64,000 bases of DNA, from NCBI GenBank assembly GCA_035236585.1, contig CP141132.1, forward strand, positions 25,565,445 to 25,629,444, read 5' to 3'. Shown piece after piece: positions 26,401-40,157 of this stretch. The position numbers and the translations under genes were made by a program. Every line of letters starts with the position of its first letter. Position 1 is the first letter of the stretch. The stretch comes from Warburgia ugandensis. Lineage: Eukaryota; Streptophyta; Magnoliopsida; Canellales; Canellaceae. Below the pieces are notes generated by a model. That model did no database searches. It saw only the letters and a program-made list of their open reading frames with translations, and had not been told where the DNA came from.

Positions 26401-29400
26401 TCAGGGACGTATATTTGATTTCACATTTGAACAAGCAAGAGCCTCAAATGCAATAATTGAAGGTACCATTTTAATTTCAAACAGACATGCTAAAGTTTTA
26501 TTTGATCCAAAATCCATACATTCATTTATCTCTAGAATTTTTGCATCTTGTGTATGTTTACCTGTACATAATTTGGGATTTGGCTTGGACATAACTACAC
26601 CAATAGGTGAATCAGTTAGTAGTCATGAGTTTCTCCAAGATGTACATATTGAGATAGTGGGGAAGCAGTTGAAGGATGATCTCATTCTACTCCATATAAT
26701 GGATTTTGATGTTAAATTGAGAATGGATTAGCTAGCAACAAATTGGAAGATAGCAGACTATCGTAGGAAGAAGGTCATGTTCTGTGTATCAGGACGGACA
26801 ATAATTTCATTCCAAGGGAGATTAGATACAAATGGTATTTGTGTTATTTCAGCCATGAAGGTAGTAAGACATATCTTAAAAGGATGTCATGCCTTTTTGG
26901 AGAGTGTAGTAGCAATGGATGCTGAGTAACCTAAACTTGAGTTGGAAGTTGTTAGAGAATTTCTGGATGTTTTTCCTAAAAAACTTCCAGGATTACCACC
27001 TCAAAGAGAAATTGATTTTTCCATCAAACTTATATTAGGTACAACTCCTATTTCTAAGGTGTCATATCAGATGGATCCAATAGAACTAAAAAAATTAAAA
27101 ACATGGTTGGAAGAGTTAGTTGATAAGGGTTTTATCGAACCTAGTGTTTCACCGCGGGGAGCACCAGTTCTCTTTGTTAAGAAGAAAGATAGATTCATGT
27201 GACTATGTATTGATTACCGAATGTTGAATAGTGTTACAATAAAGAACAAGTACCCTTGCCTAGGATTGATGACCTCTTCAATCAGCTATAGTCTACAACT
27301 ATTTTCTCTAAGATTGATTTGAGGTTAAGATATCACCAATTGAGGATTCGAGAAGAAGATATTTCTAAAACAGCATTTACAACTCAGTATGGTCACTACG
27401 AATTCTTAGTTATGCTATTTGGACTAATAAAAGCACCATGTTTATGAAACTTATGAATCAGGTCTTCATATCATATTTGGATAAATTTGTCATAGCTTTT
27501 GTAGATGATATTTTGATTTACTCCCGAAGCAGAGTAGAACATAGAGAACATTTGCACATTGTATTAAGTACTCTTCAAACTCATCGATTATTTGCTAAAT
27601 TTAGCAAGTGTGAGTTCTATTTAGAAGAGGTTAACTTCTTGGGCCACGTTATTTCTAAAGATGGTGTTGTTGTCAATCCAACAAAAGTAGAGGCAATGAT
27701 GAATTAGGAAAGACCTAAATCAGTAACAGAAATCCATAGTTTTTTGGGTTTAGCAGGATATTATCATAGATTCTTTGAAGGATTTTCACGTATAGCCTTA
27801 CCATTAACTGCACTAACTAAAAAGGGGACACAGTTTATTTGGAGTAATGAATGCAAAGTGTGTTTCCCAGAATTAAAAAGGAGACTCACGTCTACACCAA
27901 TTTTGACACTTCCTTCAGGTAGTGGATATTTGTAGTCTTTTGTGAGGCATCAAACAAAGGGCTAAGATGTGTATTAATGCAACATGATAAAGTGATTGCT
28001 TATGCTTCTCGATGTGAAGAACTACCCCACTCACGATTTGTAGTTGGTGGCAGTAGTTTTCGCATTAAAGATCTGGAGACATTACCTTTATAGTGAGAGA
28101 TTTGAAGTTTTCACAGATCATAAAAGCCTTAAATATATTTTCTCCAAACAAGATCTAAATGTGAGGAAAATGAGATGGATGGAGTATTTAAAAGATTATG
28201 ACTTCTCCATCCAGTATCACCAGGAAAAACCAATGTAGTGGCCCATGCATTGAGTTGGACGACTCAAGGATTGATGGTAGGTGCATTCTCCAAAACATGG
28301 AAATTACTCCTCGATGTGATTGATCGTAGGCCAAAAATTTAGTACAAAAGTAAAGGATCAATTGGTGCCAATTTAGCAGTGAAATTTGCTCTAGTTGAGA
28401 AGGTTCTCTAGGCTCAACAAGAAAACATAAAAACACAAACCTTGGTTAGTAAACCAGGATTTACTCAAGGTTCAGATGGAGGTGTACAATTTGGTAGAAG
28501 ATTAGTAGTTCCATCAAATAGGGAATTAAGATAAGAAATTCATCAGGAGGTACACCACTCATGGTATACCATTCATCTAAGAGGCACTAAAATGTATCAT
28601 GACTTAAAATGAAATTTATGGTGGAATGGAATGAAAAAGGATGTGGGAGAATGTGTGGCGAGGTATTTAACCTACCAACAGGTAAAGGATGAACATCAGA
28701 GGCCAACGGGAATGTTACAGTCTCTTGACCTCCCTCAGTGGAAATGGGACCACATCACCATGGGCTTCATAAGTGGCCTAACTAGGTCATCAAATAGGCA
28801 TGACATGATTTGGGTAATTGTGGATTGACTAACAAAGTTGGCCCACTTTCTCCCAATTCAACAGACACAGTCTTTAGATAGCTTGGAAAATATGTATATC
28901 AAAGAGATCGTAAGTTTGAATGGCACACCTATGACCATTATTTCAAACAAAGATGACATATTTACCTCCAAGTTTTAGAGGAGTGTACAGGAATGATTAG
29001 GATCTTCCTTGAGTTTCAATACAATATTTCATCCCCAGACAAATGAACAATAAGAAAGAACAAGCCAAACATTAGAAGATGTGTTGAAAGCTTGTGTAAT
29101 TGACTGAAAAAGAAATTGGGATGAGAATCTTCCCCTTGTTGAATTTGTGTACAATAACATTTTCCATGCTAGCATCGGCATGGCACCATATGAAGCACTA
29201 TATGGAAGGATGTGTAGTTCACTAACTTATTGGAATGAGGTTTGAGAAAGACAATTAATGAAATTTGAATTAGTGGAGCAATGTGCATAGAAACTAAAAG
29301 TCATTCAAAAATGACTTTTAACTTTTCAAAGTTGACAAAAGAGTTATGTACACCAAAGGAGGAGACGGTTAGAATTTGAGATTGGAGATCACATATTTCT

Positions 29401-29800
29401 AAAGGTCTCCCCTATGAAAGGAATTATCATGTTTGGTACTAAAGGGAATTTGATTCCTCGATGCATTGGTCCTTTTAAAATTTTGGAGAGAATTGGATTA
29501 GTAACACATAAACTAGCAATGCCACCACAACTTATAGATGTTCATGATGTATTTCACATTTTGATGTTGTGCAAGTATGTGCCTGACCCTTCTCTTATAC
29601 TTACACATGTACCAATAGAGCTGCAACCTGATTTGGATTTTGAAGAAAAGGCTGTCCATATTTTGGATAGAAAGGAACACACATTAAGGACAAAGACTAT
29701 TCCATTGGCCAAAGTCCTTTAGCAACATCATTCTGTGGAGGAGGCTACCTGGGAAACTGAGGATGAAATGAAGAGAATGCACTCAGAGTTATTTGAGTAG
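26401..29800 (+). pseudogene. Element B pol: protease, RT, RNase H, integrase (broken)
   Basis: The protease start AIIEGT (about 26450) is followed by LFDPKSIHSF, where the family has D-S/P-G-S, so the catalytic-loop glycine is replaced. RT has LPGLPP (about 26990), [14 protein letters not shown] (27145-27190) and the catalytic FVDDILIYS (about 27500). RNase H has DHKSLKYIF (about 28117). Integrase runs from HHSWYTIHLRGTKMY (about 28553) through KWDHITMGF to EALYGR. The C-terminal part reads ILDRKEHTLRTKTIPLAKVL and EEATWETEDEM, the usual Del/Tekay ending, with TAG at 29798. Intact stretches reach only about 100 codons. The order PR-RT-RH-INT places it in the gypsy family. Confidence 0.92.
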
Positions 29801-29832
29801 CAATGCAAAAGATAATTTCGAGGACGAAATTT

Positions 29833-29847
29833 TTCTAAGGGGGAGAA
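29833..29847 (+). other. Polypurine tract of element B
   Basis: TTCTAAGGGGGAGAA directly before the 3' LTR, in the usual context after the CGAGGACGAAAT motif. It primes plus-strand DNA synthesis in this class of element. Confidence 0.85.
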
Positions 29848-32800
29848 TGTAACAACCCGACATTTTGTCATTATTTTGATTGAATTTGGAATACATAATC
29901 AAAGTTTGCTGAAATTGAAATCCATAAAAGTAAATTTACCAAAAACTCCAAATTAGACTTTGAAACATCAAATTTTAGAATATATGTGACAAGAGCTTTC
30001 CAATGACACTAATTATGCATGAAATAGAGATCAAAGATGGAAAATTCCAAATTTTTACTAAATAATCAGAGAGGGTTAAATTGATAACAGCACCCTTAAA
30101 ATGACGGACCCAGGAGGAGCTCAATGCATGGAGCTCTACTCCCCGCTATCTGTCATGTAGGGAAGAGGCCAACAAGCAACACCGCTTCCCTCTCCCCTCT
30201 CTCTCTCTCCCTTGTGGCATCCCTCTTTGTCTGTACCACTACATCTCTCCCTCTCTCTATATACCCTTCTCCTTAGATAGTTGGCATCGACATTCATAAC
30301 TAGAGACTATCACTAGCACATGTAGGAATCCCACCTGCGCACAATTTTCTCCCTCTCCTTTCCCACTTTTCCCTTTTCCTCTCTCTCTCTCTCTCTCTCC
30401 CATTATCGGCAACAACAAAAAAAATCACTCAAGGTTTTAGCCAACTTTTCCCCTTTTAGGTGATAGAATTACTACAATTTTTAAGGGATTGAAGGTAAAT
30501 TTTGGATCTACAAGAACCATGTTTCATTCTCTTGAAAAATTTGTGTTTTCAATATTGTGTAATAGTCGCTGACAACGACCGTTTTTCAATTGTCTTCTCC
30601 AGTGACTGTGACCAGATTCTAGCAAGGATAAAATTGGGAAACTTAATGAGTGACATTCTTACTGAATGAATTATGCATTTATGTCAACAAAAGTTCAATT
30701 AGAGATCATCTCACCACTGAATTTTTTGTCTAAACTCAATGCACAAATGGTGCTAGATCAACAAATCTGACTATTGAAAACATGATTAAACAGTAGATTT
30801 ATGAATCTAATGATAGAAATTGCATGTTAAGGACAATTTATGTTAAAAATAGTGAGTGAAAAGCTTATTATATGTATAAAATACTGATTGAACCATTAAT
30901 TTGTAGATCTAATCACTTCAGCTCTTAGATATGTATAATTTAGGCCTGGAACATCAGATCTATTAATTGATGTATGAGATTGACTACCCAAAAGCCAAAT
31001 GTATCTGATTTGAGGTTGAACAGCAAATCAAGGATAGTCTAATTGTTCAAATTAGGATCTTAATATACAAATGTGCGATGAAGAAATGACACTTATTCTA
31101 TATTTCTCAAATTTGCACTTAATTGATAATTAAGTCTACGATAGATGATTCTTAATCATCGATCAACCTCCAACTGGTTCGTGATTGATCTTAGTAAATC
31201 TAAACTATCAAATTGAGGTGATTAAATTCTAAGATTGCTAAGTTTTCATGTTCATTACACATGCATTGTTTCATTAAATAAATGTAATTACTAAACTTAA
31301 ATTGTAGTTGATGACTCATTCTAAAATTGTAAAATATGGCAACCTCATAATTTAAATTATGTGATGAATCTTATGTTAATTGTGAATGACATTATTAGGA
31401 GATAGAGTCTCCATTTTTATTTAAATATGAAATGATGACTATTAGGTGAATCACATCACATGCATTAAATATGCATTGTCCTATAAACAGGGAAAACTCT
31501 ATCAAATTTTTCATAAAAATAAAGGAATTTTATGATTATACTTGAAATGGTAAAATGCATATCATGAGTTGATTTCTAACAAAATTTTGTGCATTATTTA
31601 TATTTGACGTATTATTTGCATTTAAATGAAAATTTTGTATTTTTAAATCATGATAAGGATCTGATTATGTAATCAGTGGGCAACTAATATGTCGCTAAGG
31701 GTACAATTGTACTTAAATTTTTCACACATTGATTTGGTGAGGATTTATTTTAGACAGGATCTTTAGCTTGGTGGACACTATGATAGGAGGGTTATAGGGA
31801 TGGCCACCTACCTTCTAAAAGTTGGTATTTCGACAGCAAGCCCAAGTGGCTAGATTTCGAGTATGGCATCATGAGAAGGCTACACTATGCAATCTATTCT
31901 CCCCCCATGTGAGACAATGATAAGTCTCACGCTGTTAGTGTCAACATTTGAGCATGCAATGTCCCATTATTGGGCAATACCTGCAACATAGGGATCATGT
32001 ATTGTTTTAACTATAGTGTCCCATGATTGGACAGTTGTTGTAGTATTATGGAGTCCCATTATAGGGTAGTTGCCGCAGGTTGAGTTTTAGGCACCACACA
32101 CATGATAGTGTCATAGATACCATGGCCACTAGGCATGAAAATGCCTTAGATGATTTGAGAGTTGATGTATTTATATTTGCATGTTGAGAACTAATATATT
32201 TAACATAAATTTATAAGGACTTTCCTATATGTGTTTTAAATTGAGGTTTTAGTGCTTAACTATTTTATGGTCCATTTTGTACACATGTTTATCAAGGACT
32301 CTTTTGATGTGGACATATCACATTATTCTTACCCTTATGTTATACTTGACTAAACTGAAATCTTTGATGGAATGTTTAAAAGGTATGCAAATGATGCATT
32401 ATGAATTTATATTGATAAACCTTATGAACCATACTTAACGATGTTTCATTGTGTGCATGAGTGCATGAATGTAAATTTACATTGATTTATATTTGTGTTT
32501 TTTACCTACTAAGTATATTCCCCTATACTCACCCCACCAACTCCATAGATGAACGCGAAGAAGAGAAAGGCAAGAGCATTGAGACCAAATGCTCCAAATA
32601 GTTAGAGAGAGTATCGACTATGTATGTATGATCTGTTCATTTTATAAATAATGTGAGATGATTGAGTAGCTATGTAACTGTGATAATCAATTTTAGACAT
32701 TTATGAATATGTTTAATGCATATTAGATTGTGGGCTGTAATTGGATACAATTCTAGGAAATGATAAGTTTTGAGTAGTTATATTTTGAATGTAAAAATGC

Positions 32801-32978
32801 GTGATTTCTAAACTCATGAAGGTCTTTTGATCTTTTAGTTGACACTTGGGCTTCTCTAAAAAGTCTTTTCAAAGAAAATTATTTTTGATGTTTGTTTTCT
32901 AAAAGAAATTTTAAAATAAGGATCCCACCTTTCCAAAATATTTCTTAAAAAGGCATTTGAAAAACCTGGGTCATCACA
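29848..32978 (+). repeat. 3' LTR of element B
   Basis: 3131 bp, TGTAACAACCC to GGTCATCACA, collinear with the 5' copy. Followed by ACCAT, the second target-site copy. Confidence 0.92.
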
Positions 32979-32983
32979 ACCAT

Positions 32984-34228
32984 TCATCTAGGAGGCACTA
33001 AGATGTACTAAGAAATGAAGAGAATGTGGCTTGGCATGTAGGAGGACACTAGAGATTGTGTTGCACACTGTTTAACTTACGAGAAGGTTAAAGCTGAACA
33101 CCAGAGGCCAGCAAGATTATTATAGATCCTAGAACTTCTAAAATGGAAGTGGGACCACATTATTATGGATTTTATTGTTGGTTGCCTAAAACTTCGAGAG
33201 GGCATGATATGATTTCAATAATTGTGGACTGATTGACTAAGTCTGCACACTTTCTTCCAATTCGTCAAAAGTAGTCAATTGATAGTTTGACCAAATTGTA
33301 TATCAAGAAAATTGGGAGTCTACGAGGAGCCCCACTAACTATCTTACTTGATTAGGATAGCACGTTCACCTCACACTTCTAGCATAGTGTATAGGAAGGA
33401 TTAGGAACTTCTCTAAAGTTAAGTACTACTTGTCACCCTTAGACCAGCAGACAATCGAAGAGAACAATCTAAACTCTAACGGATATGCTAAGAGTCTATG
33501 CACTAGAGTGGAAAAGGAAGTGGGATGAGCACTTACCACTTATTGAGTTTGCCTACGGCAATAGCTATCACTCTATCATAGGGATATCACTTTATGAAGC
33601 TCTTTACAACCGAACTTTTCACACACCTACTTGTTGGAGTGATGTAGGGTAATGACAATTTGTAATGTCCAAATTAATTGAGCTGTGTGCTAAGAAAGCG
33701 AGATTCATTCAATTATGGCTCCTCATGGCACATAGCTAACAAAAGAGCTATGTAGATAAGAGGTGTAGAGATTTGAAATCTAAAGTTGGAGATCACATCT
33801 TTTTTAAGGTCTCACCAACAAAAGGAGTGATGTGACTTGGTTTGAATGAAAAATTGAGTCCAAGATTTGTTAGACCTTTAAAATCCTAGAACGGGTTGGA
33901 CTGATAGCATATCAACTTGTGTTACCACCACAGCCATATGAATCTCACAACACTCTTCATGTACCCATGTCAATTACATATTAGATCCCACATGTACTTG
34001 AATAGGTGTTAACAGATTTGCAATCTGACTTCACATTTGAAGAAGGAATAGTTCAAACTTTGGATCAAAAGGAAAAAAATTATGTGGAACATGACAATCC
34101 TATTGGTCAAGGTCATTTGGTAGTACTAATATACTAAGGAAGCCACTTGGGATGTGGAAGATGAGGTGAAATAGAAGTTTCCATAACTATTTTCTTCAAT
34201 TGTTATAGAAATTTCGAGGACAAAATTT
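32984..34228 (+). pseudogene. Element A pol: integrase and C-terminus (broken)
   Basis: Continuation of the reading left at 21984. It has GGTKMY (about 32993), AHCLTYEKVKAEHQRP (about 33064-33111), KWKWDHIIMDF (about 33142), EFAYGNSYHS (about 33546) and EALY (about 33597). The C-terminal EEATWDVEDEV (about 34135) follows, then the family signature TTTCGAGGACAAAATTTT (34213). Many stops and frameshifts. It ends at the polypurine tract before an LTR. Confidence 0.85.
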
Positions 34229-34244
34229 TTTAAGAAGAGAAGGA
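34229..34244 (+). other. Polypurine tract of element A
   Basis: TTTAAGAAGAGAAGGA immediately before TGTGATGACTC. It is weaker in G than that of element B but in the right place. Confidence 0.65.
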
Positions 34245-34506
34245 TGTGATGACTCTGATTTTTCTTGATTCAAATATATTATTTGCAAGATGTTGTCAAC
34301 TAAAGTGACTTGTCTTGGGGGCATTATGGTCAAACTACTTGCATTAGGTCAATGGTTCAAACCTCCATTCAGGCATAAATTGTTATTTTGAGAATTTTGT
34401 GAAATTGTATTTGGATGTCCCAGATTAATTTAGATCATAAGATGACCATGATGTAGCATTGAAATGTGTAATTCATGGATGGATTTATCTAATCAGAAAT
34501 GCATTA
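34245..34506 (+). repeat. Start of the 3' LTR of element A
   Basis: Begins TGTGATGACTCTGATTTT, similar to the TGTAATGACTCCAATTTT start of the LTR at 54559. It is interrupted after 262 bp by an Athila-type LTR. Confidence 0.7.
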
Positions 34507-36770
34507 TGATAAGTGTTTAATTTTGCATAAAAATCACCCAATTTGTTACCCACGAGTTATAACTTATAGGGGTAAAATAGGATTTTTGATCAAAATCATA
34601 ACACCTGCATTTCTACCCTAAAAGACAAAAAAATTGATATTTTGTATTTGTAAAGACTAATCCAAGCTAAGAATATAATTAATAATATTTTTCTAAGATT
34701 TAACTAGAGTTTTTTACTTTTTATAGGAAGTGAGATGAGCATTCGATAGTCAAGATCAATCGAGATGAAAATTGATAATTAAGATCAAAAGATCAAGTCA
34801 AAGCCTCAAAGCCATCACTTCAACATGAGATCAAGGGTCCAAATCACCTTAAGATTACTTTATGATGGAATGGAAGGAGACAAAGGTAACCAAAGTGGGC
34901 CCATGCACAAGCCATGCAAAGTTCACCACCTTTGCATGGGTTTCACTTAACCCACTTAACCATATTCAAGCAATGAATAAGATGACAAGCTAAAGAGACT
35001 TGCCAGGCACAAAAGACCAGGATTTGAGCCATCAAGCTAACCAAGAAAGCATCAAAGCTAGCCATGAAACCAAGTCAATCGAGCTCTCAAAGTTGGCCAT
35101 CAAGACATATGAGCCAAGCTACATGGAAGCCAATGACTAGAGGAGAATCCACAGATGTATCCTTGGGAATTGTAGGGATATTTTGAAGATGTGTGAGGGA
35201 AAATCCACTAGGATAAGGTAGCATGTGGACCAACAGGGCACTTTTATTATTTCTCCATGTTTTTCCCACTTCTTTCTCACTTTTCACCTCACCACTAAAG
35301 GGCACTACGAATTTCACTTTTCATTCAAGAATTCTATCTTTCTAAGACTCTCCCACCTTTCTTTTGACTTTGCCTCCATTCCTTATCTTTTTACTATCCA
35401 TCCCTTTCATCCCCACTTTCCATTCCCATAGAATTATATGTGAAACAAATTCAAGGGAGGAGGTCCATGTGAAACTCCTACAAAATAGGAGTTTCCCTCC
35501 CCTCCTTGCCTCATCCACTCCACCAATCACCTAAATTCTCTCTAATCTAACCAATCACCACAATTACTACACTCCACCTCACCCTCTCTCTCTCTCCTAC
35601 CTCATCCATAGCTTCCCACCTTTCTAATTTCATAGCATCCCATGATTTTTGCAAAGGGGAGATGCTGCCTCCTAAAAAAGTGATGTATCCCACCATAACT
35701 CCCTCCAAATTATCCTCACTTGCTCTCCTCTTTGATAAAAAGCCTAGGTAGCCTCCATATCTAATCCTAGTCATCAAATCCTCTTCCTATTTCATTTCCC
35801 CCTACTTTACTTGGAATTGCCCTAGAAAACTTAGGACAAAGTGCAAAATAGCCCTACGAAGAAAAGATAGAACACAACCTTTTGCAGAAAAAAAACAAGG
35901 CGTCCTTTTTTTTCTTCCCTCTTCCATTACCTTCTAGCATTCAATATGTTCTCCTAAGGTGGATACTCTCTTCTCCTAGTATTCCAAGCATGATTCCAAG
36001 CTCTTTCCATTCTTTAACATCTTATTTCTTAGATCCAAGGTTATTTTCCCCTTGAAGTGACAGCCAAGGGAAAGCACCTTGAACCTATTCTTGTCTTTGC
36101 TTTTCATTGACATTAGGTCACCCTTTGATTCCATTGGTTTCCTTCTTGATTTCCTTTGTGTTCCTCAAGCTTTAAGTTTACTTTCTAGTGGATTTTCCAT
36201 TGATTTCAATGCATGCTTATTTATGATTGATGTTAGATGATTGAAGAAGGTTTAGCATGCATTTTTGGGTTGTTTAAGAACAAGTAGCATTCATTGTAAT
36301 AGAATACAAATTTCAGATTTGGATTACATGTATATGCTTACTATGTTGATAGATTTTGCTTTGATTCAATGAAGTGTTTTGGAATTTCTGGTTAATACTT
36401 GTTTCCAGCAGTTAGTGATCTGAATTCTTTAATGTTTAATTGCATGAGAAGTGCTTAATTAAATGTTTTTCATGTCTCAATGATTGAATGATCAAAATAG
36501 CATGTTGCTGGAATTTTTTGGATTGGATTGTTTATGTTTAATTTCTAGCACTCTATATTTCATGTTTGCTTCATTTTTCAAGGGCCCAATTAGAGTATTA
36601 GATTACTTAGTCAATGTTGAGTTAGATTTCATGTTCTAGGTTTTTAAATTAGTCAAGTAGACCCATTCCTACGCCATGAATCATGGGTACTATTCCACAG
36701 TCATAGCATGATACTTGGGTAGTTCTCCTTTGATTGCTTGATTGGTGATTATTTTCCTTTACTTTTCTTT
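34507..36770 (+). repeat. Athila-type LTR, 3' truncated
   Basis: Starts TGATAAGTGTTTAATTTTGC and is collinear with the solo LTR at 8037 (shared blocks: CAAAGTGGGCC, GAAGTGACAGCCAAGGGAA, TGGAATTT, TTGGGTAGTT). The similarity stops at about 36770, roughly 500 bp before the end expected from the 8037 copy. I find no target duplication of the preceding CATTA on the right. The plus and minus frames at 35087-35777 are fortuitous. Confidence 0.72.
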
Positions 36771-38133
36771 TTTTGTAAATATTGGGTTTTTAAATATGTT
36801 TAAATAGTTAAAAGTTATGATTCAAACCCTAGTTTCTCTAAATGTTTGGAAAAGATGCATTCTATTGAAAATTCAGGTTAAATTCTCCAAAAATTGGTAT
36901 GATTTTTGGTGTTTGATTTTGTGTAAAATTATTAGGTTTTGTTAAATTGATTTGAGGACCAAAGAAGTAAACTTTAGTTTAGGCTTTGAAATATGTTCAT
37001 TTGGTCAGATTTATACCTTACTTTTGGGTATGGAAAATCATGTTCTTTACTTAGTATTTTATGTTTGGGAATGTTCTTAGAATTATCTGGTTTTGATGGT
37101 TTGATTCAATTTTTGAAACAATGTAAGTTTGGTCTAAGCACCACACACCAAGCAATGCTTGGTACAAGAGCATTGGACAATGCCAGCCACACCATGCACT
37201 AAGCAATACTCAGGTGCATTGCACATGGGATAGTGCCCAAGTACACTATGTACCAAGTTATGCTCAGGAACACCATGTACCAAGCAATGTCAAGTTCTTG
37301 ACACCAAGTAGTTCTTAGGCACCATGCACTAACCGTACATATGGTGCTTAGTGCACTGTACAATGCCATGGCTCACATGACTATGCACATGGTACCAAAT
37401 TGATGAGAAATGTTTTGTTCTTTGGATGGATGATTCACATGGAACTGTTTGATGCTCATGTTTTATAGGCTATAGTAGTGTGTTGGCATATGGATTTGGT
37501 ATTTAGTGTTGTCAGGGATGGAATTTGGTTTTGACACTTTGTGACATGATGCAGAAATTATATGAAAATGAACATGATGTTTTTGATTGATCATGAAATC
37601 ATTTTATTTTTTGACCTTATGAATGGTTTAAAAGTGTGTCATTTCGAGAGTACTTAGTACAAATCTTCTCTTGGAATTGATTATTGTTCTCATTCTAATT
37701 AATGCATAGCAATGCTTTTTTTTAGTATTATTTGGTTACCAAGAGAATTGTGCACACTTATACTTTGATTTGGCATGGAAATTCTTTTGGCATCATCCAT
37801 TTGTTTATCAAAATTTTGTTAATTGACCTATGGGGTATGTATATGTTTTAGAACTAGCAAGGGCAATAAATCCATGCTACTTGTTGGTATGCGTTCTGTG
37901 TTGATTTTGCACTTTGATGTAAAGGGATTTTATGAGAAATCAAGAGAATTTGGAGAGTTGATCCTGGCTGGGGGAATGTATGCAAAACCCCACAAGTGCT
38001 ATGCTTGGGAGTTATTTGGCCATTGGCTTTTGAATAAGAACCTACCTAAGACAAGTATGATTGATGAGGGCATGTTTCATGTGAGGGCTACTCTTGTATT
38101 GGTATGATCTGACTATCCCATGCAGTCAATTGG
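36771..38133 (+). other. Probable middle part of the element A LTR
   Basis: Non-coding stretch between two Athila-type LTRs. The middle (about 37130-37400) is rich in variants of CACCATGCACTAAGCAATG. Adding 34245-34506, this stretch and 40158-40952 gives about 2.42 kb, the usual size of Del LTRs here. Assignment rests on position and size only; no copy for alignment exists in the window. The frames at 36993 and 37823 have no recognisable homology. Confidence 0.4.
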
Positions 38134-40157
38134 TGTAGCTTTAATATTATTAGCAAGAGCATGAATCAATGTATTAAATGTATGTGAGTGAGGTCTATCC
38201 TACAAGGAATCTCATGGATTTGTATGTAATTTGATCTTGTTTGAATTACCTATTCCATCCAAAGAAAGATTGTATTTGATTCATTCTAAAAATTAAAAGA
38301 ACATGGAAATAGAAACATGCATGGAATTAGAAACTAAACTAACAAACTTCCTAAAAGCTAAACCAACAAGCAACTAAACTTAGCAATGAACAATGGTACT
38401 TAAACATGAACTAAATAATTAACAAAGCATGCAAACAGGAAAAGGGAAAGTGCACATTGGGCCTAGAAGTGTGTGCATGGAACATTAAGAGAACTTTGTG
38501 CATGAATGAAACATGAAAGATGCGCATGGAAGCTAAAGTGAAGATTGCGCATGGAAATAAGCATGATGGACATGATAGGTAAGATCCAAGAAATTTAAAG
38601 CAATTGAAACATCCATGAAAAGTGCATATAATTCAAGAACATTAAGCTCAGAACAAACTTGATTTTATTGGATGTAAACTTTACAAGTATGGTATGAGTG
38701 AATCATAAACACATAAACAAGACATTTTGATCTTCAATCTTAAGTTGAATACTATCTAGCAAGTTCCATGCATGTGAACCAAGGGAGAGAATTGCATTAA
38801 TGAATGAAAGATAAGATAAGAACCAAAATAAAGGAGGAAAACAAGAAAGCAAAAGCAAGCAAAAGCAAACAAGTAAGGAATTCAATATGATTACCATCTT
38901 TTGGCTGTCACTAGAAGATATTAATGGCCTTAAGATACAAGAATCTAAAGCTCAAACTATAGAAAAGCAATAAAGAGAAGCCTAAGGAAAAGTGCACATA
39001 AACCTAGGAACAAAAAAGCTAAGGAAGAAGCAAAGAAACATGGAACTTTAAAGGAAAACTTGCCTTGAAGATGCTTTGAAACCCAAGAGGAAGAAGGCTT
39101 GAAGGAGACTTTGATGGAGGGGGCCTGGAGGACCAGCCATAGTGCATTGAATTCTTAGAGAAGGGATGGATACTACATGGAGGACCAGCACCAAGGAAGG
39201 AGGAGTGGAAATCCTTAGGTTCATGCCTGGAATGTCCTAAATCTTTTATATGTTTTGCACCATCCAAAAGAACCCTAAGGGAAAAGAAAAGGTAGGATAA
39301 AGATAAGAGGTGAGGCAGGAAACTTATGAAGTGAATTTGGAGAGTGGGAAACCTAAGAAGAGAACAAGAGCATCTTAAGGAGGGAGGCACCAATTTTTAA
39401 GGAAGTAGGCATGGAACTTCCCTCTTACTATAGAGGAAAAATTGGAAAGAGAGAGATGGGGAAAGAGAGAGAGATGGAAATAAGAAAATAAAAGAAACAA
39501 AGTTAAGATTTAAGGACTCTTCTCCTATTGGTCCACCTTGCACGCCACCTACCCGTGTTGACAAGTCAACTTGCCTTCTAATAATCTTCTTGGAAATCAT
39601 GGTTTTAGTATGTGGACAACTGTTTGAAAACTCCACCAATCATGTAGTTCCATGTGGCTTGGCTTAGATGCCTTCAATGGCTTGGCTTCTCCTAACTCTT
39701 AGATGATAACCCAAGTGGCTCAAGTGGCTTTCACGGCTCCAAATCACATGCAAAGGTAGTGGAATTTCATGGCTCATTTCTAATCACCTTTGCTTTTTCC
39801 AATTACTTTCTTGAACTCATTTTCCTACCTTGGAATGATCTTAACCCTTGCTTAGTCTTTAAAATGATGAAAAATGGGACCTTGCTCGTTAGGTTGATCT
39901 GGATCATCACTTCCCATCTAAAGCATTCTTGGCCATTGGATTACTCATTCAATGCCCACAAAAGATCAAAAACCCTAACTAATTCCTAGCAAATTATGAC
40001 AATTCACATACTTACTCTGGATTATCTCTTAAACCTACAAAATATCAAACTTTTGGATCATTAGCTTGGAAATGCATATGTCATGAATTTTAAAACATTT
40101 ATATAATAATATCCTACTACTAGTTGGGTATTTTTATGCAAAATTGGATACTTATCA
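38134..40157 (-). repeat. Athila-type LTR, inverted
   Basis: Read from TGATAAGTATCCAATTTTGC at 40157 down to about 38134. Blocks at 39700-39860 and 38160-38260 match the minus-strand Athila LTR at 18634-21210, including the GACCTCACTCACATAC region near the end. About 2.02 kb. The end at 38134 is approximate. No convincing target duplication (ATTGG on one side, TGAGT on the other). Frames at 38703-39639 are chance readings of the LTR. Confidence 0.65.

Noticed and set aside
34502-36800. Target duplication CATTA for the Athila-type LTR at 34507
   Set aside because: No matching pentamer follows a plausible LTR end; the 3' end appears truncated.
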